DNA of 64,000 bases from positions 2,599,001 to 2,663,000 of the forward strand of contig CAJHZI010000423.1 of assembly GCA_905160935.1 (NCBI GenBank), read 5' to 3'. The notes below the pieces were generated by a model. The model saw only the letters and a list, made by a program, of their open reading frames with translations, did no database searches and was not told where the DNA came from. This DNA is from Enchytraeus crypticus (taxonomy: Eukaryota; Annelida; Clitellata; Enchytraeida; Enchytraeidae). This document shows, piece by piece, positions 10,707 through 24,171 of the stretch; position 1 is the first letter of the stretch; each line of letters opens with the position of its first letter. The translations under genes and the position numbers were made by a program.

Positions 10707-11510
10707 ATGAACATCTATGACATATCTAAGATCATTTATGACATATCTAAGATCATTTATGACATATCTAAGATCATTTATGACATATCTAAGATCATTT
10801 ATGATACATCTAATATCATCAATGAAACATCTGAGATCAACTATGATACATCTAAGATCATTTATGATACATCTAAGATCATCTATGATACATCTAATAT
10901 CATCAATGAAACATCTGAGATCAACTATGATACATCTAAGATCATTTATGAAACATCTAAGATCATCTATGATACATCTAATATCATCAATGAAACATCT
11001 GAGATCAACTATGATACATCTAAGATCATCTATGAAACATCTAAGATCATCTATGATACATCTAATGTCATCAATGAAACATCTGAGATCAACTATGATA
11101 CATCTAAGATCATCTATGAAACATCTAAGATCATCTATGATACATCTAATATCATCAATGAAACATCTGAGATCAACTATGATACATCTAAGATCATCTA
11201 TGAAACATCTAAGATCATCTATGATACATCTAATATCATCAATGAAACATCTGAGATCAACTATGATACATCTAAGATCATCTATGAAACATCTAAGATC
11301 ATCTATGATATATCTAAGATCATCTGCGATACATCTTGGATCATTTATGATTCATCTAAGATCATCTATGATACATGTAAGATCATTTATGATACATTTA
11401 TGATACATTTATGATACATTTATGATACATTTATGATATCTTTGATACATCTGAGTTCATCAATGATACATCTAAGATCATCTATGATACATTTACTATC
11501 GTAGATTATA
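10707..11510. repeat. 21-bp minisatellite with 84-bp higher-order unit
   Basis: Basic unit ATGATACATCTAAGATCATC plus one base. From about 10800 to 11300 four variants (marked by AAGATC, AATATC, GAGATC, AAGATC and TATGAT/AATGAA/TATGAT/TATGAA) cycle in a fixed order about five to six times. Both flanks are simpler or decayed. 21 is a multiple of 3, so open frames arise automatically; I do not regard them as proteins. Confidence 0.93.
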
Positions 11511-12002
11511 TATCTAAGATAATTAAGCTGAAATACATCTAAGGCATTCTAGCGATCAAGATTGCCTTCATGTTATTGTTTCTAAGCTAAAGAGATAATT
11601 ACTCAGAAGTATTGAATTATTCTATAGATGCAGTTAGGATTAAGAGAATTATCTGAAACATTTTCTGTCATATCAGTGCACTCCAAATGATAATTTGGGC
11701 ACGCCCTAAGTGTCAGTTGTCAGAGTAATTTGCTTTATTGAAGCTTAGGCTAAACAGATTGTCCAATAGACACGTACCGTTGCTAAATTATTATTCGGAA
11801 TCTAAATGATACCAAAAGTCAACAATGTCCCTTTAGTCTTCTAAAATATTAGGAAATGTTCTGCGCATAACTCTTAATATCAAATGTAAATGTTGTGACA
11901 GATGCCTTTTTAGTGTTGACTCTGTAGTTTTGCAAATGCTACTGTTGCAATTATTAATGATATCTGTGCAAAACTAATAATAGCAATAAGAGGACTAGTG
12001 TC
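11511..12002. other. No feature recognised
   Basis: Sequence after the higher-order array; nothing identified. Confidence 0.5.
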
Positions 12003-12078
12003 GTCGAAGATATCATCAAGCAATATAGAAAAGAAATCAAGCCGACGAGGAAAAAAAGGGTCTAAATCTTTGCAAATT
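12003..12078 (+). repeat. Dispersed repeat family I, diverged
   Basis: AAAGAAATCAAGCCGACGAG, GAAAAAAAGGGTCTAAATC, aligning with the 49.4 and 54.2 kb copies. Confidence 0.5.
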
Positions 12079-12239
12079 CCTACACCCAGAAAACAGTTAA
12101 AAAGATAATTAATTTTAAAAGATTTACGCACTAGTCGGAGCTCATTGAGACATTGAAAAGGTAGGTCGTTAACGGGCTATGAAACTGTTCACAGGAAGGC
12201 AAAAGTTGACGATATGCAAAAGAAGCAGGTAGAAGAATG

Positions 12240-12385
12240 CATGGGACTATAACACTTTATAAGTATTAGGAGGACATTCCATGCGCACTAAAAGGATAAG
12301 TGTGGGCACATGGAATGTGAGAACTATGAGTGAAAGGGGAAAGTTAGAAAATGTAAAGAGGCAAATGGAGAACGGGAATCGGGTA
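12240..12385 (+). mobile_element. Extra 5' fragment of the RTE-like LINE
   Basis: Repeats almost base for base the opening of the LINE reading frame found again at 12611-12720 (GGAGGACATTCCATGCGC to the GTGGGCACATGGAATGTG endonuclease start). It stops just before the element's 5' UTR begins, so it looks like the truncated end of a preceding copy in a head-to-tail arrangement. Confidence 0.7.
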
Positions 12386-15300
12386 AACAGAATAGTTTTT
12401 CTCAGGGATTGATGCCCCCTGCCCGGTAAATGTCAGTCAAAGCTGAGGAAGGCATAGGGGGCCCACCTCGTCAAAAAGCACATCCCCCAAGAAAATAATG
12501 TTATATCACGACAAAAATGAGCGCTCCCAGTCCCGTGCATCCTCTAAATGGGGAGGGGGTGGTAAGAATCTCACGCCAGACGGCACCTTGGGTACCCCAC
12601 AGATATACCAGGAGGACATTCCATGCGCCCTAAAAGGATAAGTGTGGGCACATGGAATGTGAGAACTATGAGTGGAAGGGGAAAGTTAGAAAATGTAAAG
12701 AGGGAAATGGAGAAAGGGAAAATAAATGTCCTAGGGATGAGCGAAGTAAGGTGGTTGGGAACTTGAGATTTTATAAGTGATGGGTACAGGGTTATATACT
12801 CCGGAGGAGATAAAAGGAAGAAGGGTGTGGCAATAATATTGGATAGAAATTTAAGTGAACGAGTAACAAAGATTCTTCAGTGCAGTGACAGACTGATGTT
12901 AGTGCGGATCAAAGCAGATCCAGTAGATTTGGTGTTTATCCAAATCTACATGCCTACATCAGCCTCAGAGGATGAGAAAATTGAAGCGATGTACGAAAAA
13001 ATAGAAGGAATGATTAAAGGAGAAAAAGCCACAGATCAAGTGATAGTTATGGGGGATTGGAACGCGATGGTGGGTGAAGGGAGAGATGGAAATGAAGTTG
13101 GGGATATGGTCTAGGAAAAAGAAATGAGAGAGGACAGAAATTGGTTGACTTTTGCAATAGAATGAGATTAGTGGTGTCCAACACTTGGTTCAAACATGAG
13201 AAGAGAAGGCGTTACACATGGAAGAAACAAGGAAGCACCGGAAACGAGGGAAGATATCAGATAGATTATATTCTGATAAAGCAACGGTACAGGAATAGTG
13301 TGAAGAATTCAAGGGCTTATCCAGGAGACGATATTAATTCAGACCACAATCTAGTAATGGCAAAAGTAGGGCTTCAGCTGAAGAAAATACTTAAGAAGAA
13401 AAGCAGTAAGAGATGGAATTTGAACGGATTGAACGAGAAAAGGAGTCAGTTTCAGGAAGCAGTGGAAAGAAAAGTTAAGGAAATGAAGGACTACGAAAGA
13501 ACAGGGGTAAATGAAGGATGGTGTCAGCTAAAGGAAGCTATTAAAATAGGTGCAAAAGAAGTTTATGGCTTTCTTAAAGCAAGTACAGCTAAAAAACCTT
13601 GGATCACAACGAGTTGCTAGACAAAATGGATGAAAGGAGGAAATGGAAAAGTATTGACACCAGTCATGGCCGAAGGAAATATAGAAGCTTAAACAGTGAA
13701 CTTAGAAGAATTACAGACAAAGCAAAAAGATAATTGGTGGAGTGAAAAGTGTGATGATCTAGCAGAATATGATAGAAGAGGGAGGTCGGATTTGTTATAC
13801 CAGGAAGTCAGGATATTAACAAGAACCGATAAGAAAAGAAAGGAGATGCAAAGAACATTAGTATAATGGGTAAAGATGGGGAATTGAAGACAGAGCTGGA
13901 AGAAGTAGCAGAAAGATGGAGGAATTGTATGATAAGGCTGGGAAACCAGTTCAAGAGGATTTTAAAATAGAAGAAGAGAATATCATAGAAGACGATAAAA
14001 GGGGCCCCGATTTAATGAAGGAGAAAATTTATTCTGCAATTAACAGTATGAAGAAGGGAAAGGCAACCGGAATAGATGAAATCCCAGCAGAATTCTTGAA
14101 AATATTGGAAGGAGAAACACTCAAAAAGTTAATGGAAGTATGTATGGAAGTGTACGGTACAGATATTTGGCTAGACGACTTTACCAAGTCAGTGATGATT
14201 CCAATTCCCAAAAAGCCAATGCTGTGGAGTGTTCGGATTACAGAACGATCAGCTTAATATCTTATGCATCGAAGATCTTACTAAAGATAGTAAATAATCG
14301 CATTCAGTCGAAAGCAGAGATGATACTGAGCAAGACACAATTTGGTTTTAGGAAAGGATGCTGCACAAGAGAAGCAATAGGAATAATGCGGGTTCTTAGC
14401 GAAAGAAGCTTAGAATATGGAAATGACGTTTTTGTATGCTTTGTAGGCTTCGAGAAGGCCTTTGACAGGATTGATTGGATAACGATGATGAATATCTTAA
14501 AAAGAATAGGAATTGACTGGAGAGATAGAAGACTAATTTTGAACTTGTACATGAATCAAAGAGCAGTAATCAAAATTCAACAAGAATACTCAGAAGAAGG
14601 TGAAATAGAACGTGGAGTAAGACAAGGTTGTAGCATTTCGCCGCTGCTGTTTAACATTTACGCTGAGCAATGATGGAGGAAGCCATGGAAGACTTGGAAG
14701 GAGGAATAAAAGTAGGAGGGAATTTGTTACAAGATGTACGATTTGCAGATGACCAAGGAATGGTAGCGGGCAGCGAGATTGGATTGCAGAAGATAATGGA
14801 TAGGCTGCATGATACGGCCCTAAGATATGACATGAAGATTAATACAAGAAAGACCAAGGTTGTGAGAGTGTCCAATAACAAAGGTGAAGTTAATATCACA
14901 ATAAATGGTACGAAATTGGAACAGCTAAGGAGTTTCAAATATTTGGGTCATACTATAACCGATGATGGGAAATGTGAGACGGAAATATGCAGTAGGATTG
15001 CACAAGCAAAAGCGGCCTTTGGTAGTAGAAAAGAACTATTAACAAAAAGTCTAAAGAAAGAAACAAAGATAAAGATAGTGAAAACTTTGGTTAGGACCAC
15101 GCTATTATATGGATGTGAAACATGGACCTTAAGAAAGGAAGATATTAGGAAACTGGAGGCATTGGAAATGTGGATTTGGAGAAGAATGGAGAGGATTAGC
15201 TGGACTCAAAAGGTTAGAAATGAGGAAGTCCTGGAGAGAGTTGGCACAGATAGACAGTTGATAAATGTATTAAGAAATAGGAAGAAGAGATGGATAGGAC

Positions 15301-15512
15301 ACATTCTAAGGGGGGAAGGTCTATTAAAAGAGGTCATAGAAGGTAGATTGGAAGGAAGAGGACGCAGGGGCAGGCCGAGATTAGGTATGTTAGATGATTT
15401 AAAGACCTACTCATATGTAGAAATGAAGAGGAAGGCGGAAGACAGAGAAGAGTGGAGGCGTTATGTACCATGGACCTGCCAGTAGGCAGTGCACTAAGAG
15501 AGAAGTAAGTGC
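12386..15512 (+). pseudogene. RTE-like non-LTR retrotransposon (endonuclease plus reverse transcriptase), broken
   Basis: A nearly complete LINE: 5' UTR 12386-12622, then one polyprotein frame from ATG 12623. The apurinic-type endonuclease shows GTWNVRTM, SEVRW, YMPTS, VMGDWNAMVG, QIDYILI and INSDHNLV (12640-13350). The reverse transcriptase shows GKATGIDEIPAEFL, FGFRKGCCTREAI, VGFEKAFD, RQGCSISPLLFNIY and RFADD (14050-14750), followed by the long C-terminal RKKRWIGHIL region with arginine-rich GRRGRPRLG (15270-15390) typical of RTE-type elements. It is dead: a stop at 12767, frameshifts near 13105, 13610, 14215 and 14660, and the first catalytic Asp of the RT replaced by Gly (VGFEKAFD for VDFEKAFD). 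The 3' end is CCTGCCAGTAGGCAGTGCAC plus GA-rich bases, a tail shared with other repeats in this window. RTE assignment is from motif memory; other LINE clades are possible. Confidence 0.85.
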
Positions 15513-16065
15513 TATTTTCATTTATGTTATTAGTGTCAACTCTAGTGTTTGTATTCATTCCGATCATGATATCTACGCTTCTTTGAGATCCTGTCTTGTC
15601 GCTGTTTATTTTTATCCTTAAATCCGATCACTGCTCTTATCCGGTCACTTATCTTATCCGGTCGCTGCTTTATCTGATGAACTGCTGTAGACGTACTTGC
15701 ACTCTACTACAGTCTATGCTCTTTTCAGACCCATTTGCAAGGGTCGAACTATTTACTTCCACTTCGCTTTATCAATCTACCCGCATATCGATTTTGAATT
15801 GATGAGGATGAAGATCCGAGAGTTCAATTTAAATTTATCGACCAAAAAGGCGCCAATAAGAACGAACTACTGTGGAATTAAAGACTTGAAAATATGTGTC
15901 GACATGCGTTGGCTGGTATTAAAAATTTACGTTACTGCTAATTGTAAGTTAATGAAGATTCGTGATAGGCATTTAAAGTTATCGTTGTTTTTAAGCATTA
16001 CTTTTATTATCCTTCATTTCTAGAGCTCTGGCTCTCTGAAGCGAAGCTGATAAACTTGGTCATAT
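15513..16065. other. No gene; short CTTATCCGGTCA repeats
   Basis: Three loose copies of CTTATCCGGTCA at 15636-15676. The 68- and 108-codon open frames lack motifs. Confidence 0.5.
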
Positions 16066-16260
16066 ATTTCACGATTGATAAAATATGGATAGATTCATTT
16101 TGAGATAGGTTAATTATCAGATAGATTCAATATGAGATAGGTTAATTATAACACAGGCTCACTATCAGATAGGCGCATTATGAGATAGGTTCACGAAAAG
16201 ATAGCCCCCACTCTTAGATAGGTATATTATAATATAGGTTCAGTAAACTACTTCACAAAG
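16066..16260. repeat. Diverged ~32-bp tandem repeat
   Basis: Units of GATAGATTCATTTTGAGATA plus GGTTAATTATCA, four to five copies, with a 16-bp sub-period (GATAGRTTNATTNT). Confidence 0.75.
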
Positions 16261-19200
16261 ATGTGAAAGATTTAACATCAGTTAATTATTTAATTATATA
16301 CTCATCTCTCGCAATAACTCACGAAAAACTAACATACCGAATTCTTAGCCATCGGCTTTAGAGGTAAAAGTAGCGGAATCGAAGTAATCTCTTTGACCGT
16401 ATCGTTTTGTTACAGCGAAGTTAATAAAACGTTCAACTTTGTTGCTAGCCCAAAAGGTTTTATTTTCGAAGAAAAATCAAAAGGAAAGAAGAACCGTCGG
16501 AGTACACTTCCCCGAATAGAATTGTTTTGATAAATTGCTGCATTAGAGAATGTTTTGACGTCTAAAAGAAAACAATGAATCGACGACGAAGGAATTGATC
16601 GACGTTAATGTTTTCAATCTGATTATGATCAAAACTGACAAGACGGATTATTTCTTTTGCGAGCAGAATGAACCGAGCAGAGGCGTTGAAAAACCGTTCA
16701 TGTTTTCCCACGTAATATTTGTAAATCATGTGGAGTATGCATGTCACGGTTGGAGGATAATCATTAAAGTGTGGACTGAAGATACGGATATCCGGAATCA
16801 TGCTGAGTGTTCATCAGTCTTCAGAAATGACTTAGAATTAGACCACTCCATGGAGGATGAAGCAAAGGAGGTTATATGCTTTTATACTAATTGATTATTA
16901 ATCAATTTATATTTATCTAGAACGTATTCAACATTTTATGGCTCGGATCACAGTTTCACTTCTATAAATTTATGTAATTCAGACCCTGCAATTCAGAGTT
17001 ATTTATAACCACTGCTAGTCTGCTCATTGGTTAAAAATAACTTTGAATTGAATGTGCATTTTATGCATTAGCCATTACACAATTTATAGTAGGGAAAATG
17101 TGATCCGAGCCATAAGATAAATACTTTCTGGGTAAATCGCAAATTAATTAATGATTAATTGGCTTAAAAGCTTCATAACAATTAAATTTCTTAAACCTTT
17201 CTCTACTAGTTTGAAAATATCAGGTTCAAGATTTATTACTGGCAATATTCTTTCAGATACATTACAGAGCATTCGATCGAAAGAAATTCTTATCACATCA
17301 CAAAGGTTACGCGTTGAGAACTATAATGTCGTCGTTAGCACCACAAATATGGCTTCTAATGCAGCAGTCCGCAATATTCTTTGCAAATTTTGAGGATATC
17401 AAATATTCAAACAGCTAGCATCAGCTTGTTTCTTAGAATGTCTTAACTTGTAGCGACAAGATCGATTGACGTTATTGCATTTTGTTGTATCTCTGGCATA
17501 GCAAATACAATTAATGGGAAAAATATGCTGATAGATAATGTATTTGTAGAATTTAAAGAGACCCGATGTGGACTGGTCGATCCTGTTGACCCAGTTTACA
17601 ATTCAAGAGGTCAGCAGTGTTATAAATTCCCTGTCTCAGTAGTTGCTTTAGTCATCAATCACAATGTCTCTGAAACATTCACTTCTAACATCCAATGAAA
17701 TTACAGTGCGAAGAATTTCTAGGACACAATGCAAATAAGGAATTAGACCATTGGCGGTCACTAATATTCACTGCGTTATTGTATTTATCTTTAAATTTCT
17801 AATTGCCTTATGCGAGATACAATGCAATTGACAATTTACTAATTCACACAAATTTTTATTTTGTTAAAGTTGTTTAAATTTCAATTTTACTGCAAATTAA
17901 CCAATATTCTTCAGATTTTCTAAAGATTACAGCTACTAGACAGTTGGCTATCCTATCTTGCCTTTATGAGATAACGTTTCTTAAATTGCCTTCTATTAAG
18001 ATGTTGTTATTTTATTAGTTGCCATCATAACTCTCAGCCTTGCAGTCGTCATTTTCAATGAAATTCAGAAGTAAACATTGATTGACAAACATAATCACGT
18101 AACGTTAATTATTTTATACACGTATTTGAAATGTAACAGCAATGAATGCAACAACAGGTACTCTTTCAATATTAAGGCTTGGGGATTTCTAATCGATCTA
18201 CAGGAATACATTACACTCTAAAATGATGACTGAATACTCGAAAGTTTATTTGACCGTTAAAGACATGCTGTATTCGATCATTCTATTCTCATATTTACTA
18301 GTATCTTATTCGTTCTCAAATTCCAGAAAATTTTCATATATTCGGATTAAGATGTTCAGTTGGGGATTTACTAACCAAATGTACTCTAGAAATACAATAA
18401 GCTGCATCGTAATAATGTTTGAATTGATCTTACGTAGACGTTCGACGACAACCATTGAAATAAGTAATAATTATTATACAGTTATATTAGTTTGAAAGGG
18501 TGTAAAGTAAATAAAAGCATTTAGACTGTAAAGGTGGTTTGAAACGAAGCCAAAGATGGTCAGGTTTTCAGATGCTTTTTTGCTGCTTCCCTAAACCAAA
18601 GAAGTAAAGCACTTTACTTGCTCTAACATTCACTTACCGAAATATTCACTTGTACTTGCTCTTAAAATAGCAGTACAAGTTGCATATTCCTATTCACTGT
18701 TTGTTTACACGTTCACAAAAAGTACTCCAATCAGTTGTCGTTCAAATACCGTAATTGATCAAAAGAGAGGTGGGCTTTACTTAACATTTATGATTAGTAG
18801 TTAATATTTGATAAAATTATTATTATTAATTTAATAATTATGAAAAATTATTAGATTAATTAATAAGTAAATTAACAGGTTAATTTAGTAGTTAATTAAC
18901 TATATTTTGTTCTAACAGCATCAAAAGAACTTACCTGTAGAAATGACGTACCTCCAAAACCGACTATGTACTTACAGAAATGAATGCGAATGAATTTGAT
19001 GCAACTGACTCTTAATTTCGTAATTTATGTATATGCGCACAGTGCCTGAAGATATTTTCAAGAGAAACTACACAAATGACGAAATTAATCCGCTGCGTAT
19101 CTGGATTAGCAGTGCCTCAGCTGCAAGCCCTGATGCTAAATGACGCTAGACAGGTATAGTCCCTGGTTTAGTCTAGGCGCAAATTACAACGGACAGGGAT

Positions 19201-19529
19201 TAGACGTACTACTAAGAATTTATTTTTGATATTACTATTTAGACCTGACAAGTCTCAGCAAACCAGCATGTTTAAATTAGCACAATTACATCGAACACAT
19301 CGAGTCATTCTCGTTTTTATCTTTCGCCTTTTGTGGGTCGCTGAACTGTCTTGTTTATATTAGCGAAACAAGAGTGTGACCGTGATTAGAGTAATTAATG
19401 TCGCCGACAGATGGTGCCATGTCTCTCTCAGGATTTCTTTTTTTTATTGTAGAATATACATCAGGTTTGTAATCTGATCATTATAGATTAACCAATCACT
19501 GAAATAGTTAATGTTAGTGGTATCAGCTG
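16261..19529. other. 3.3 kb without recognised features
   Basis: The longest unassigned stretch of the left half. An open frame of 99 codons at 16595-16894 mirrors an open frame on the other strand and has no recognisable domain. I found no exon with convincing splice sites and no repeat shared with the rest of the window. Confidence 0.45.
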
Positions 19530-19647
19530 TTATCATTTATGATATCAACTTTAATAACACAGCTGATATCACCGCTGTCTCAAAGCTGATATCATTGGTG
19601 ATATCACTGCAGATATAACGGCTGATATCATGTTGATATCATGATAT
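19530..19647. repeat. Cluster of GATATC palindromes
   Basis: Six GATATC sites (19541, 19565, 19588, 19600, 19624, 19635) mostly within CTGATATCA contexts. A seventh (19933) follows the inserted RTE derivative at 19648-19912, so the array was split by that insertion. Confidence 0.75.
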
Positions 19648-19876
19648 GGGTAGGCAGGATAGTTTTCTCAGGGAATAATACCTCTGCCCAGTAAATTTTA
19701 GTCAAAGCTGAGGAAGGCATAGGGGCATAACCCACCTCTTCATAGGCAAAATACCCCAAGAGTAATGGTATTTCAAGTTTGATGATTTGAAGATCAACTA
19801 GTATGTGAACGTGAAGAAAAAACGGAAGACGGGGGCGTTATAGGCTATACCATGGACCTGCCAGTTGACAGTGCAC

Positions 19877-19912
<36 letters not shown>
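19648..19912 (+). mobile_element. Non-autonomous RTE derivative (5' UTR joined to 3' tail)
   Basis: Starts like the 5' UTR of the RTE element (TTTTCTCAGGGAATAATACC, AGCTGAGGAAGGCATAGGGG; compare 12390-12480) and then passes directly to its 3' end (ATGGACCTGCCAGTTGACAG) with a (GA)n tail. The whole coding part is absent. Same layout as the copy at 24172-24420. Confidence 0.8.
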
Positions 19913-19913
<1 letters not shown>

Positions 19914-20151
19914 TCACGGTGATCTCGGTGATGATATCAACGTTGATGATACAATTTAATGATTACGTCCTTGCTTAGAGTGCACCTAATACCAATAGGA
20001 AGTATTATTGAGAAATTTCTATTATATCATTATACATGTATTGTTCATTAATTTCTACTATATCATTCTTTTGTTCAGTAATTTAAAATATGCGGTAATC
20101 TCTGAATTATTTCCAAACAGCAAAGTAATCGGGATTTTTAATACAACTCTC

Positions 20152-20198
20152 TCGGTGTATTGCCTAGTGGCAGGTCCATGGCATATAATTCTTCCACA
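20152..20198 (-). mobile_element. RTE 3'-tail fragment
   Basis: Reverse complement of the RTE tail (ATGGACCTGCCACTAGGCAA). Only the last ~45 bases remain. Confidence 0.6.
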
Positions 20199-20471
20199 TA
20201 TGTATACATGCATGTCTTCTTCTTTTCTTTTCATAGCCGCACGCGACTATTTGATTTCAGTACTTTACCTCCTATATTATCTTATCTTATGCTATGTTTC
20301 TTATGATATGATATGCTATCTTATGTTCTCCAATATTATCTTATGTTATCGTGCAATCGATATATCTGAATCTCTTCATCACTTCTAACCTTGAAACTAT
20401 TTGTGTTTTGTATTGGTTTCTCTAGACATTCTCACGAAACCTCGTCCTCTTGATATTAAAATGTTATAGTC

Positions 20472-20475
<4 letters not shown>

Positions 20476-20545
<70 letters not shown>
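20476..20545. repeat. (TA)n(GA)n microsatellite
   Basis: TA repeats then GA repeats, directly before the truncated LINE. Confidence 0.96.
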
Positions 20546-20546
<1 letters not shown>

Positions 20547-21540
20547 AATTAATCAGAGATATGTTCAGTAGGGTGAAGACTAGTGTCATAGTGGAGAGTG
20601 GACAATCTGAGAGTTTTGAGGTGAAGATCGGGGTATATCAAGGATCATCCCTAAGTCCATATTTGTTTCGATTGATTATGGATGAGTTGCTTAAGGGAGA
20701 GTTATTAAGGAGGCCCCATGGTGCATGCTATTTGCAGATGATCTGGTGATAGTAGGAGACACTGTGGAGAAAGTAAGCGAGATGTTGGGAAACGACAGAG
20801 AGGCTTTAGAAAGTAAAAGACTGAAGGTGAGTAAGAAAAAATCAGAGTTTTTGGAGAGTAGATGGAAGGGTGAAATGATAAACGGAGAGAGAATAATGAT
20901 TCAAGGAATGGAACTAAGGAAGATAACATATTTTAAGTATTTGGGGTCTATAATAGAGGATAATGGGGAGTTTGAAAAGGCGGTTACTAGTAGGATTCAG
21001 GCTTTGTGGGCAAAGTAGATGGCAGCTAGTGGAGTGTTGTGTGATAGGAAAATACCGCTAAGACTGAAAGGAAAATGTTATAGTTCTTGTGGTAAGGCCA
21101 GTAGTGATGTTTGGTTCGAAATGTTGGGCACTCAAAAGATAAAGTTTACAGAGTGTGCATGTGGCAGAAATGAGACTGTTACGTCTAATGTGTGGAAGAA
21201 TTATGAAGGACAGAATGAAAAATGAATATATGAGGATGAATTTGAATGTTAAGGGGATCGAGGATAGGTTGGCTCTGTCGAGATTGAGATGGTATGGGCA
21301 TATTGTGAGAAAGGCAGATGAGGATGTAGTAAAGAGAGTTTGGAAGGAAGAGCAGGATGTTAAGCTAGAGAGAGGTAGACCACAATTGACGTGGGATGTG
21401 GTAATTGGAAGGACATGAAAACTAGTGGATTGACTGATGATATGGTGTGGAACAGGGAGGACTGGAGAAAGTCTATTCGTATCCCGACCCTGGTTAAACT
21501 GGGATTTAAGGGAAGAAGAAGATGATGATGTTGATGATGA
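20546..21540 (+). pseudogene. Second LINE type, 5'-truncated reverse transcriptase with (GATGAT)n tail
   Basis: Begins inside the RT (VYQGSSLSPYLFRLIMDEL at about 20640), shifts frame near 20715 and continues at 20725 with MLFADDLVIVG (FADD box intact), YFKYLGSIIEDNGEFEKAV, a stop at 21016-21018, then AEMRLLRLMCG and LRWYGHIVRK near the C-terminus. The 3' UTR runs from 21419 and ends GATTTAAGGGAAGAAGAAGA plus GATGATGATG. The sequence is unlike the 12-15 kb element, so it is a different lineage. It is inactive because of frameshifts, stop and truncation. I cannot name the clade with certainty; RTE-related is possible. Confidence 0.82.
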
Positions 21541-21551
21541 TATATATATAT

Positions 21552-21955
21552 AGACTGGGGCAAAAAAAATAATCCCCTGGCGAAATCTCAATAACTTTAA
21601 GAAAACTCAAAATATCTCTACGAAATTAACGGAGCTTCTAAGGGAGGAATTGCTGCGTATATCCTGCAAATTTGATGAAAATATTTTCATTAGTTACGAA
21701 ATTACAGCATTTCTAAAAGAACAAAAAGTGCTAAAATCAATTTTAACAAGGCTTTCCGAAATGTCAGTCGTTCCTTTTAAAGAAAATAACGACCCTGAAA
21801 GGGGCCGTTTACTTAAGTGGTGGAGTTTAAGCCTGCACTACCTTGTTAGCTACTCCAATAAAAGATGCCTAAATTTCGTTCTTCTGTTAAAATTATTCCT
21901 AAATTTTGAAGAAAATGTCCGGTACTTTTGTTTAAAAAAGCCTTGTTAAAATTGA
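21552..21955. mobile_element. MITE-1, copy 3 (right part missing)
   Basis: The left end AGACTGGGGCAAAAAAAATA sits directly on (TA)n at 21541-21551. About 400 bp match copy 2 closely (ACCCTGAAAGGGGCCGTTTA and flanks). It breaks off where the compound microsatellite starts at 21959. Confidence 0.83.
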
Positions 21956-21958
21956 TTA

Positions 21959-23199
<1,241 letters not shown>

Positions 23200-23242
23200 T
23201 AGTCATCATCATCATTCCTTAATGCCAGTTTAATAGGGTCAG
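23200..23242 (-). mobile_element. SINE-E or LINE-2 3'-tail fragment
   Basis: CATCATCATCATTCCTTAAT then GCCAGTTTAATAGGGTCAGG: the final ~40 bp of the shared tail, reversed. Confidence 0.6.
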
Positions 23243-23735
23243 GTAGACTATATAATAATTTAATTATATTACTTACGTTTCTTTTCCTATGTTCTGTCCT
23301 AGTCTCGTTTTCACTGATTAATCGCACTTATTCAATACGCTAAGATAACGGTAACTTGCCCGAAGGCGCTCGATTTATCTAAACAAATTCCCGATGATTT
23401 AGTGTTTCCCGAGGCAACACAAGCGTTTATTCATATCATTAATTCTGGAGTACTTGAACTAAATTTACCTTCCGTTCAATGACATTAAGACTAAGATTTT
23501 TTTTAAAAGGTTTTATAGAGTTACTCTGTAGAGAAAGTAACTTCAACAAACCAGAGACGACTCTTGTGCTACTGACAGGGAAATGATTGATTACTTTAGA
23601 AACTTTAGTGTTGCATGTCTAACCCATGACAAAACATATTTCCTATAATTGACATTCCATGTGGTGATCTAAGTGTTTACATGAATTCCTATATAATATT
23701 AAATGCTAGACGTTTTAATACATTTTCCAGTGCTC
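23243..23735. other. No feature recognised
   Basis: Nothing identified. Confidence 0.5.
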
Positions 23736-23796
23736 AATTCATCACTGGTATGCCTTCGAAACAGGAAACTGACGTTAAACTAGGCTTTGCATGGCT
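23736..23796 (+). mobile_element. SINE-H 3'-end fragment
   Basis: ATCACTGGTATGCCTTCGAA, ACAGGAAACTGACGTTAAAC. The stem is partly decayed. Confidence 0.65.
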
Positions 23797-24171
23797 CAGC
23801 AGTTCCATTCTAGAATTCATATGATAGTGGAAAGTCCCTGCTGTTGTTAATATAGTCTTTATTTCATTATTTTCATGATAGAAAAAAATTAAACGGATAT
23901 TAAAATGCTGAAATTTAAACCTTTGCACCAACAGTATTACACACAAAAATGTGAAAAAAAACATCAGTGGAAATTTTCATCTACTCTGCATTAGTTAAAA
24001 CATAATTTTTTATAGAGCACACAAATTTATACATAATGCTTGCCAAAGAGCCATTAATTTCAATTGCATTTTTAATTAAGAAATATTCATTGCATTCGTG
24101 ATCTTTAAAATTCTGATTACCATTCAATTTATCATTAATTATTAATTTATGTAAGAATTTAAACTTCCATC
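23797..24171. other. No feature recognised
   Basis: Nothing identified; the open frames of 76-80 codons on the minus strand have no motif. Confidence 0.5.

Noticed and set aside
10707..11414. Plus-strand open frames of 228-235 codons (KIIYDTS-type repeats)
   Set aside because: Open in more than one frame because the unit is 21 bp; no start context, domain or splice evidence.
16595..16894. 99-codon open frame as a possible gene
   Set aside because: No recognisable domain, an equally open frame on the opposite strand, and no splice or regulatory context.
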